A stretch of DNA of 64,000 nucleotides from Clostridium uliginosum (GTDB lineage Bacteria > Bacillota > Clostridia > Clostridiales > Clostridiaceae): NCBI RefSeq assembly GCF_900112485.1, contig NZ_FOMG01000010.1, positions 1 to 64,000 on the forward strand. The letters are read 5' to 3'. Shown piece after piece: positions 57,544 through 64,000 of the stretch. The translations under genes were made by a program, and so were the position numbers. How positions within the stretch are numbered: the first letter of the stretch is position 1; each line of letters starts with the position of its first letter. The notes beneath the pieces were generated by a model. That model had not been told where the DNA came from. It did not search any database and saw only the letters and a program-made list of their open reading frames with translations.

Positions 57544-57939
57544 ATGGCAGCTCAAAAAGTTAAGAAGACTAGAAGAAGAAAAGAGAGAAAGAATGTTGAG
57601 CATGGTGCTGCGCACATAAAATCAACTTTTAACAATTCAATAGTTACGTTAACAGATGCAGCAGGCAATGCTTTATCATGGTCAAGTGCAGGAGCACTAG
57701 GCTTTAGAGGATCAAGAAAGAGTACACCATTTGCAGCTCAAATGGCAGCTGAAACAGCAGCTAAGACAGCAATGGAACATGGCTTAAAGAGTATCGAGGT
57801 TTACGTTAAGGGACCTGGTTCAGGAAGAGAAGCAGCTATAAGATCCTTACAAGCAGCAGGATTAGAAGTAACTCTAATTAAAGACGTTACTCCAATCCCA
57901 CATAATGGTTGTAGACCACCAAAGAGAAGAAGAGTCTAG
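57544..57939 (+). CDS. rpsK: 30S ribosomal protein S11
   Basis: A 131-residue platform protein. The [20 protein letters not shown] and [15 protein letters not shown] segments are canonical. SD AAGGAGGG. Confidence 0.97.
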   Translation: MAAQKVKKTRRRKERKNVEHGAAHIKSTFNNSIVTLTDAAGNALSWSSAGALGFRGSRKSTPFAAQMAAETAAKTAMEHGLKSIEVYVKGPGSGREAAIRSLQAAGLEVTLIKDVTPIPHNGCRPPKRRRV

Positions 57940-57966
57940 TATAACCATAATAGGAGGTGTGATTTA

Positions 57967-58587
57967 ATGGCAAGATATACTGGAGCTACATGCAGATTAT
58001 GTAGAAGAGAAGGTATGAAATTATTCCTTAAAGGGGATAGATGTTTTACAGATAAATGTGCTTTCGTTAGAAGAAGTTATGCACCAGGACAACATGGAGC
58101 AAGCAAGAAGAAGATGTCAAACTATGGTGTTCAATTGAGAGAAAAACAAAAAGCAAAAAGAATTTACGGCATATTAGAAAGCCAATTTAGAACATATTAT
58201 GAAAAGGCTGAACACATAAAGGGAATCACAGGTGAAAACTTACTTAGATTACTAGAAATGAGACTTGATAACGTAGTTTATAGATTAGGCTATGGTTCAT
58301 CAAGAAATGAAGCTAGACAATTAGTAACTCATGGTCATTTCTTAGTAAATGGTAAGAAGGTTGACATTTGTTCATATAATGTTTCAGTTAATGATACAAT
58401 TACTGTATGCGAAAAGAGCAGATCAAGTGAAAAGTTTAAGACTTTTGTTGAAAATCCAAAAACTTTACCAAAATGGTTAGAAGCTAACGTGGATAATTAT
58501 GAAGGAAAAGTAGTTGCAGCGCCATCAAGAGAAGATATAGATGTGCCTGTTAACGAAACACTTATTGTTGAGTTATACAGTAAATAA
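57967..58587 (+). CDS. rpsD: 30S ribosomal protein S4
   Basis: A 206-residue assembly nucleator. It carries a zinc-type N-terminal knuckle (CRLCRR...CFTDKCAF) and the S4 RNA-binding domain ([22 protein letters not shown]). SD TAGGAGGTG. In Bacillus rpsD is separate and autoregulated; here it is in the alpha operon. Confidence 0.97.
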   Translation: MARYTGATCRLCRREGMKLFLKGDRCFTDKCAFVRRSYAPGQHGASKKKMSNYGVQLREKQKAKRIYGILESQFRTYYEKAEHIKGITGENLLRLLEMRLDNVVYRLGYGSSRNEARQLVTHGHFLVNGKKVDICSYNVSVNDTITVCEKSRSSEKFKTFVENPKTLPKWLEANVDNYEGKVVAAPSREDIDVPVNETLIVELYSK

Positions 58588-58689
58588 TATATTTATATTT
58601 GTTAGGCAAATTTATCACAATATATGCAAATATAGAATCAGTTGCCCTCAGAATAAGGTTGCCATTTATAAAATAAGGAGGGTTTGTGG

Positions 58690-59637
58690 ATGTTAGAAAT
58701 CGAAAAGCCAATAATAGAATGTATAGAAGCTAATGAAGACGGTACTTATGGTAAATATGTTGTTGAACCACTTGAGAGAGGATATGCTATTACATTAGGG
58801 AATGCCTTAAGAAGAATATTATTATCATCTCTTCCGGGAGCAGCAACTACCTCTGTTAAGATTGATGGAGTGCTTCATGAGTTTTCTACTGTTCAAGGAG
58901 TTAAAGAAGATGTTACTGAATTAATTCTTAACATTAAATCATTAGCTTTAAGAATGAATGGTGAAGGTCCTAAAGTTATTTATATTGATGCAAAAGGTCC
59001 TGGTGAGGTTACTGGAGCAGATATAAAGACTGATGGTGATGTTGAAGTTGTTAATAAGGATTTACATATTGCAACTTTAGATAATGATGGAAGACTTTAT
59101 ATGGAATTAACAGTTAATAAAGGAAGAGGATATGTTACTCAAAATAAAAATAAGAGTGATGAATTACCAATTTCAGCAATTGCCGTTGATTCTATCTACA
59201 CACCAGTAAAAAGAGTTAATTTTACTGTTGACAACACTAGAGTTGGTCAAATTACTGATTATGATAAATTAACTTTAGAAATTTGGACTGATGGTACTAT
59301 AAGGATAGATGAAGCTATTAGTTTATCAGCAAAAATCCTTATAGAACATTTTAAATTATTTATGTCGTTAACAGATAATACTAACGATGTTGAAATAATG
59401 ATAGAAAAAGAAGAAGATAAAAAAGAAAAAGTCCTAGAAATGACTGTAGAAGAGCTTGATTTATCAGTTAGATCATATAACTGCTTAAAGAGAGCAGGAA
59501 TAAACACAGTTCAAGAACTTGCTCTAAAATCTATGGATGATATGATGAAAGTTAGAAATCTAGGAAAGAAATCTTTAGAAGAAGTAGAAAGAAAGCTTAA
59601 AGAATTAGGTTTATGCTTAAAACTAATCGATGAGTAA
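58690..59637 (+). CDS. rpoA: RNA polymerase alpha subunit
   Basis: A 315-residue subunit. The N-terminal domain ([20 protein letters not shown]) dimerises and binds beta/beta'; the C-terminal domain ([20 protein letters not shown]) contacts UP-elements and activators. The start is ATG 58690; TTG 58684 two codons upstream is inside the AAGGAGGG SD area. Gap of 102 nt after rpsD without signals. rplQ follows after 14 nt. Confidence 0.97.
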   Translation: MLEIEKPIIECIEANEDGTYGKYVVEPLERGYAITLGNALRRILLSSLPGAATTSVKIDGVLHEFSTVQGVKEDVTELILNIKSLALRMNGEGPKVIYIDAKGPGEVTGADIKTDGDVEVVNKDLHIATLDNDGRLYMELTVNKGRGYVTQNKNKSDELPISAIAVDSIYTPVKRVNFTVDNTRVGQITDYDKLTLEIWTDGTIRIDEAISLSAKILIEHFKLFMSLTDNTNDVEIMIEKEEDKKEKVLEMTVEELDLSVRSYNCLKRAGINTVQELALKSMDDMMKVRNLGKKSLEEVERKLKELGLCLKLIDE

Positions 59638-59651
59638 GGAGGTAAGTCCAT

Positions 59652-59993
59652 ATGCCAGGTTATCGTAAGTTAGGTCTTCCTACAGACCAAAGAAGGGCTA
59701 TGCTAAGAAATCTTGTTACAAGTTTGTTAAAACACGGTAAAATAGAAACAACAGTAACAAGAGCTAAAGAAACTAGATCTATTGCAGAAAAGATGATTAC
59801 TCTTGGAAAAAGAGGAGATCTTCATGCTAGAAGACAAGTATTAGCTTTTGTACAAGAAGAATTAGTTGTTAAAAATTTATTTGATAACGTAGCTCCAAAA
59901 TACGCTGAAAGAAACGGCGGATACACAAGAATCTATAAAAAAGGTCCTAGAAGAGGCGACGGAGCTGAAATAGTAATACTTGAATTAGTATAA
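59652..59993 (+). CDS. rplQ: 50S ribosomal protein L17
   Basis: A 113-residue protein near the tunnel exit. [20 protein letters not shown] and the [19 protein letters not shown] block are typical. SD AAGGAGGTAAG. Last gene of the ribosomal super-operon, followed by a terminator. Confidence 0.97.
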   Translation: MPGYRKLGLPTDQRRAMLRNLVTSLLKHGKIETTVTRAKETRSIAEKMITLGKRGDLHARRQVLAFVQEELVVKNLFDNVAPKYAERNGGYTRIYKKGPRRGDGAEIVILELV

Positions 59994-59998
59994 TTAAT

Positions 59999-60028
59999 AT
60001 AGGGACTAAGTTTAAACTTAGTCCCTAT
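59999..60028 (+). terminator. Ribosomal super-operon terminator
   Basis: A near-perfect palindrome ATAGGGACTAAGTTT/AAACTTAGTCCCTAT with TTTTAA on the 3' side, 5 nt after the rplQ stop. Confidence 0.9.
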
Positions 60029-60108
60029 TTTAACATATAAAAATATAAAACTAATATATTGTAGAGAGGTTTTTTGCCTAGAGAAGGTAAAGAATCTATT
60101 GCTTTTTA

Positions 60109-60136
60109 TTGAACTTATACTATTTTAGTATATAAT
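60109..60136 (+). promoter_or_regulatory. ecfA1 promoter
   Basis: TTGAAC (60109-60114), a 16-nt spacer and TATAAT (60131-60136), 93 nt before the ecfA1 start. Confidence 0.6.
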
Positions 60137-60228
60137 TAACTTAGTTAAAAGATGTATACACACATAAGTAATTGATATAAAACTTTTGTATAATGTATTA
60201 GGAATTATAAGGTTATGGAGGTTAGATA

Positions 60229-61080
60229 ATGAATCAGGAAATGATTAACTGTGTTGATGTATCCTTCAAATATATAAGAAATGAAGAAGGAATTAATGAA
60301 GAAAAATATGCTGTAAAAAATGTTAATCTAAAAGTTAGGAAGGGAGAATTTTTAGTAATTCTAGGACATAATGGATCAGGAAAATCTACAATAGCTAAAC
60401 ATATGAATGCATTATTAACACCCAGTACTGGTACTGTTATAGTAGATGGACTAGATACAAGTAATGAGGAAAATTTATGGGAGATTAGAGCAAGAGCTGG
60501 CATGGTATTTCAGAATCCAGATAATCAGTTAGTAGCAACAATAGTTGAAGAGGACGTGGCATTTGGACCTGAAAATTTAGGTGTTGATTCTGTAGAAATA
60601 AGACGTAGAGTTGATGAAAGTTTAGAAAAGGTTGGAATGAGTGAATATAAAAGACACGCACCACATCTTTTATCTGGAGGTCAAAAACAAAGAGTTGCTA
60701 TTGCAGGAATACTTGCAATACAACCTAAATGTATAATTTTTGATGAACCAACAGCTATGCTTGATCCATCAGGAAGAAAAGATGTTTTAAAAACCATGAA
60801 AGAAATAAACAAAAATTATGGTATTACTATAGTATTAATTACCCACTATATGGATGAAGCAGCTCAAGCAGATAGAATTATAGTCATGGATGCTGGAGAG
60901 GTTAGGATGCAGGGTACACCTAAAGAAATCTTTCCTCAAGTAGATATGATGAAAAAAATCGGGTTAGATGTTCCTCAAGTTACAGAATTAGCATATGAGT
61001 TAAGAAAAGAAGGAATAAATATTAGTGGAGAAATATTAAATGTAGATGAGATGGTGAATGAGATATGTCAATTAAAGTAG
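60229..61080 (+). CDS. ecfA1: ECF transporter ATPase EcfA1
   Basis: A 283-residue ABC ATPase of the energy-coupling factor for vitamin uptake. Walker [10 protein letters not shown] (46-54), signature [13 protein letters not shown], Walker B CIIFDEPT and the C-terminal EcfA extension are present. SD ATGGAGGTTAG. The stop overlaps the ecfA2 start by 16 nt. The substrate-binding S component is encoded elsewhere. Confidence 0.95.
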   Translation: MNQEMINCVDVSFKYIRNEEGINEEKYAVKNVNLKVRKGEFLVILGHNGSGKSTIAKHMNALLTPSTGTVIVDGLDTSNEENLWEIRARAGMVFQNPDNQLVATIVEEDVAFGPENLGVDSVEIRRRVDESLEKVGMSEYKRHAPHLLSGGQKQRVAIAGILAIQPKCIIFDEPTAMLDPSGRKDVLKTMKEINKNYGITIVLITHYMDEAAQADRIIVMDAGEVRMQGTPKEIFPQVDMMKKIGLDVPQVTELAYELRKEGINISGEILNVDEMVNEICQLK

Positions 61081-61928
61081 AAAATTTAACACATGTATAT
61101 ATGCCTAAAACACCTTTTGAAAAAATAGCTTTAGATAATGTAAATATGGAAATAAAAGATGGTGAGTTTGTAGCACTAATTGGACATACTGGCTCAGGTA
61201 AATCTACATTAATCCAACATTTTAATGGTTTATTGGAAGCTACTAGTGGAAAGATAATTATTGACGGTGTAGATATAAATTCTAAATCTATAAATTTAAC
61301 TGATGTAAGGAAAAAAGTTGGGCTTGTATTTCAATATCCAGAGTATCAGCTTTTTGAAGAAACAATAGAACAAGATATTGCTTTTGGCCCTAAAAATTTA
61401 GGATTAAATAAAGAAGAAATACATAATAGAGTTGTTAATTCTATGAAAATGGTTGGACTTGATTATGAAACTTATAAAGATAAATCTCCATTTGACTTAA
61501 GTGGAGGACAAAAGAGAAGGGTAGCAATAGCAGGAGTAGTGGCAATGCAACCTACTACTTTGATTTTAGATGAACCTACAGCTGGATTAGATCCTAAAGG
61601 AAGAGATGATATACTAGAACAAATAGGTAAACTGCATAAAGAATATAATATGACCATTATTATAGTTAGTCACAGTATGGAGGACGTTGCTAAAATTGCA
61701 AAAAGAATAATTGTTATGAATCATGGCAAGTTAGCATTACAAGGAACACCAGCTGAGGTGTTCAAGCAAGTAGATACATTAGAAGAAATAGGATTAGGAG
61801 TACCACAAGTTACTTATTTAGTTAGAGAGTTGAGAAAAAAAGGTTTTTCAATTTCAGATAATATATTTACAATTGAAGAGGCTAAAAAAGAACTTATAGG
61901 GATATTAAAGAATAATAAAATAGATTAG
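61065..61928 (+). CDS. ecfA2: ECF transporter ATPase EcfA2
   Basis: A 287-residue partner ATPase. Walker [10 protein letters not shown] (40-48), [14 protein letters not shown] and [12 protein letters not shown] are intact. ATG within the end of ecfA1, SD GATGGTGAATGAG is weak, so coupling is likely. The two ATPases form a heterodimer under EcfT. Confidence 0.95.
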   Translation: MSIKVENLTHVYMPKTPFEKIALDNVNMEIKDGEFVALIGHTGSGKSTLIQHFNGLLEATSGKIIIDGVDINSKSINLTDVRKKVGLVFQYPEYQLFEETIEQDIAFGPKNLGLNKEEIHNRVVNSMKMVGLDYETYKDKSPFDLSGGQKRRVAIAGVVAMQPTTLILDEPTAGLDPKGRDDILEQIGKLHKEYNMTIIIVSHSMEDVAKIAKRIIVMNHGKLALQGTPAEVFKQVDTLEEIGLGVPQVTYLVRELRKKGFSISDNIFTIEEAKKELIGILKNNKID

Positions 61929-62141
61929 TATAGTGACTGGTTATTTTTTGAATATGTCTTAGGTGAAGATAAGTAAAGATTTATAATTTATATTTATTTG
62001 TATGATTGTAATACAAGATATTATATGAATATTCTAAAACAAAGAGAGGAGGAAATTTGTCAGAACAAGTAAGCATATAAAAATTAAAGTAAGTTAAATA
62101 AAATTTATGAGTTTTTATATAGTTTTGACAATGTAATAAAT
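61929..62141. other. Gap before ecfT with an SD-led 7-codon frame
   Basis: 213 nt. A strong SD (AGAGGAGG, about 62045-62052) precedes TTG 62057, which opens only seven codons (MSEQVSI) before TAA at 62080. No terminator or clear promoter is seen. The ecfT ATG has no SD of its own. Confidence 0.5.
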
Positions 62142-62945
62142 ATGTTAAAAGATATTACTATAGGACAATATTTACCAGGAGATTCTTTCATTCATAAATT
62201 AGATCCAAGAACAAAAATAATAATATCAGTACTTTTTATTGTATGTTTGTTTATAATAAATAAGTTTATAGGATATAGTTTTATTGTTTTGTTTTTAATA
62301 GGAATAATAATAATAGCAAAGATACCTCCAAGATTTATATTTAATGGGTTAAAGCCTGTATTTTTATTAATTGCATTAACAGCAGTATTAAATATATTTA
62401 TGATAAGAGGTACTACAGATACATTAATATTTAAATTTGGATTTTTATCAGTTTATACAGAAGGTTTAAAAATAGCTGGCTTTATGGGATTAAGGTTAAT
62501 ATTTTTAATAATTGGAACATCATTATTAACATTAACTACATCACCTATAGAGCTCACAGATGGGATAGAAAAGTTAATTAGACCAATTGGTAAGGAAATG
62601 GCTCATGAACTTGCTATGATGATGACAATAGCGTTAAGATTTATTCCTACATTGATGGATGAAACAGATAAAATAATGAAGGCTCAAAAGGCAAGGGGTG
62701 CAGACTTTGAATCTGGAAATATAATTAAGAAGGCAAAGAGTTTAATTCCTTTATTAGTTCCATTGTTTATTAGTTCATTTAGAAGAGCTGATGAATTAGC
62801 TATGGCCATGGAAGCGAGAGGTTATAGAGGTGGAGCTGGTAGAACTAGAATGAAAGTATTGAAGTTTACGTCTAGAGATACAATTGCTTTTGCTATGTTT
62901 GGATTGCTTGTATTATGGAGTGCTGTAGTTAGATTTATTTTATAG
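62142..62945 (+). CDS. ecfT: ECF transporter membrane subunit EcfT
   Basis: A 267-residue membrane scaffold linking the ATPases to S components. The start [25 protein letters not shown] is the family's, followed by hydrophobic helices; the two Ala-Arg-Gly coupling motifs are QKARGADFE and EARGYRGG. No SD precedes the ATG, which is unusual beside its neighbours. truA follows after 14 nt. Confidence 0.94.
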   Translation: MLKDITIGQYLPGDSFIHKLDPRTKIIISVLFIVCLFIINKFIGYSFIVLFLIGIIIIAKIPPRFIFNGLKPVFLLIALTAVLNIFMIRGTTDTLIFKFGFLSVYTEGLKIAGFMGLRLIFLIIGTSLLTLTTSPIELTDGIEKLIRPIGKEMAHELAMMMTIALRFIPTLMDETDKIMKAQKARGADFESGNIIKKAKSLIPLLVPLFISSFRRADELAMAMEARGYRGGAGRTRMKVLKFTSRDTIAFAMFGLLVLWSAVVRFIL

Positions 62946-62959
62946 TTAAGAGGAAACAT

Positions 62960-63694
62960 ATGAGAAATATAAAATTGTTAATTGAATTTGATGGAACTAA
63001 TTTTTTAGGGTGGCAAAGACAAAAAGAAGGTAGAACGGTACAAGGTTGTATAGAGAAGGCTATATTAAAGATTACAGGTGAAGAAAGTTTAATTAATGGT
63101 AGTTCTAGAACAGATTCAGGAGTTCATTCTAGAGGGACTGTAGCAAATTTCTTTACTAATAGTAAGATACCAGGAAATAAATTTAGAGAAGCCATAAATA
63201 CTAAGTTGCCAGATGATGTTGCTATAATAAAATCAGAGGAAGTAGATATGGACTTTCATGCAAGATACTCATCAAAGGGCAAGAGATATTCATATACAAT
63301 TGTAAATAGATATGAGAAGTTGTCACTTGGAAAACAATATTTATACCATGTAAGATATAAATTAAATGTTGAAGATATGAAGAAGGCTTGTGAATATTTT
63401 ATAGGAACACATGATTTTAGAGCATTTATGTCACCAGGAAGTTCAGCAAAAACCACAATAAGAACTATTAGTGAGTTTTATATAGAACAAGAAGATGATA
63501 TGATAAAAATATTTATAAGTGCTGATGGCTTTTTATATAATATGGTAAGGATAATAGTCGGAACATTAATTAAGGTTGGAAATGGAAAAATAAAGATAGA
63601 AGACATAGAAGGTATAATTAACGAAGGAAATAGGAAAAAATCAGGGATGTGTGTACCTCCTAATGGTCTAATTTTAGAAAAAGTTTTTTATTAA
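62960..63694 (+). CDS. truA: tRNA pseudouridine synthase A
   Basis: A 244-residue enzyme making pseudouridine at tRNA positions 38-40. The catalytic Asp is D52 in [26 protein letters not shown] and the C-terminal [14 protein letters not shown] are canonical. ATG behind AAGAGGAAAC. It ends the ecf operon and precedes rplM, an order shared with Bacillus. Confidence 0.96.
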   Translation: MRNIKLLIEFDGTNFLGWQRQKEGRTVQGCIEKAILKITGEESLINGSSRTDSGVHSRGTVANFFTNSKIPGNKFREAINTKLPDDVAIIKSEEVDMDFHARYSSKGKRYSYTIVNRYEKLSLGKQYLYHVRYKLNVEDMKKACEYFIGTHDFRAFMSPGSSAKTTIRTISEFYIEQEDDMIKIFISADGFLYNMVRIIVGTLIKVGNGKIKIEDIEGIINEGNRKKSGMCVPPNGLILEKVFY

Positions 63695-63709
63695 ATATTG
63701 CAAAAATTG

Positions 63710-63738
63710 TTGACACGCCCGTGTGCGTGTATTATAAT
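63710..63738 (+). promoter_or_regulatory. rplM promoter with GC-rich spacer
   Basis: TTGACA (63710-63715), a 17-nt spacer and TATAAT (63733-63738), perfect consensus. The spacer holds ACACGC and GCGTGT in inverted order and is GC-rich, unlike every other promoter here. Confidence 0.9.
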
Positions 63739-63744
63739 AAGTTT

Positions 63745-63850
63745 GTTTGTTAAAACATTTATGTATATAAGATCCACTAGCCCCGGGTCTTGACATAAAA
63801 GTGCATACTCAAAAAAGTATAGCACAATGTAAGTTCAGGGAGGGAAAGAG
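63745..63850 (+). ncRNA. L13 ribosomal protein leader (probable)
   Basis: Leader before rplM with AGCCCCGGGT and paired segments around GTGCATACTC...GTATAGCAC. Position and motif resemble the L13 leaders of Firmicutes, which control rplM-rpsI. Family identity is from memory, and the ends are estimates. Confidence 0.6.
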
Positions 63851-64000
63851 ATGAAATCATACATTGCAAAAGCACAAGAAGTTCAAAGAAAATGGTATGT
63901 AGTTGATGCTGCAGATAAGCCATTAGGAAGAGTTGCTAGCCAAGTTGCTTCAATTCTAAGAGGAAAAAATAAGCCAACATTTACACCAAATGTTGACTGT
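63851..64000 (+). CDS. rplM: 50S ribosomal protein L13 (partial, runs off window)
   Basis: The first 50 codons of L13: [20 protein letters not shown] and [20 protein letters not shown] are canonical. SD AGGGAGGG before the ATG. The gene continues past the window edge; rpsI should follow. Confidence 0.95.
   Translation, partial: MKSYIAKAQEVQRKWYVVDAADKPLGRVASQVASILRGKNKPTFTPNVDC

Overview
The window is a low-GC chromosomal segment of a spore-forming Clostridium (cluster I, most like the butyricum/beijerinckii group). The 56-residue 2x[4Fe-4S] ferredoxin, the sporulation genes (a Gin-type sigma-G inhibitor, sigma-H), the CtsR-McsA-McsB-ClpC operon, the AT-rich codon use and the frequent TTG/GTG starts behind strong Shine-Dalgarno (SD) sites all point there. 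The species is an inference from sequence style; no database was searched.

Layout. 1-410: the 3' end of an rRNA operon (23S end, 5S, tRNA-Phe, tRNA-Cys, terminator). 411-3582: a palindromic DnaA-box-like cluster, corA, a small membrane protein and an unusual M20-family peptidase. 3760-7200: gin, tmk, darA, holB and ricT, the clostridial form of the Bacillus csfB-tmk-yaaQ-holB-yaaT cluster. 7331-8386: ferredoxin and an MBL-fold hydrolase. 8533-13150: CtsR operator and ctsR-mcsA-mcsB-clpC. 13403-14700: thioredoxin reductase and a convergent glutaredoxin-like protein. 14786-20266: a 55-aa ORF, radA, disA, a cysteine-rich clostridial protein, a PIN/TRAM membrane protein and ispD. 20282-26510: T-box, proS, cysS, mrnC, rlmB, a NYN-domain nuclease and sigH. 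26588-43772: tRNA-Thr, tuf, rpmG, secE, nusG, rplKAJL, rpoBC, rpsL, rpsG, fusA and a second tuf. 43980-60028: the S10-spc-alpha ribosomal super-operon with secY, adk, map, infA and rpoA. 60229-64000: ecfA1-ecfA2-ecfT, truA and the start of rplM.

Together this is the core information-processing block: the transcription machinery, most ribosomal proteins, elongation factors, Sec export, proteolysis and redox repair, plus both a c-di-AMP synthase (DisA) and a c-di-AMP receptor (DarA). No prophage, insertion sequence, CRISPR array or defence island was seen.

The less ordinary content is mostly non-coding. It includes a dispersed long-hairpin element in two copies with matching ends and different cores (7560-7714 and 23724-23887). 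The nusG start lies behind a hairpin and a 10-codon mini-ORF. Two tandem mimics of the 23S rRNA L1-binding site precede rplK and rplA. Structured leaders, several with attenuator-like hairpins, precede rplJ, rpoB, rpsL, rpsJ, rpsM and rplM. The two tuf copies are nearly identical over 1216 bp including the SD. I found no convincing new multi-gene system. The strongest protein-level oddity is the M20-family protein that has lost two expected metal ligands.
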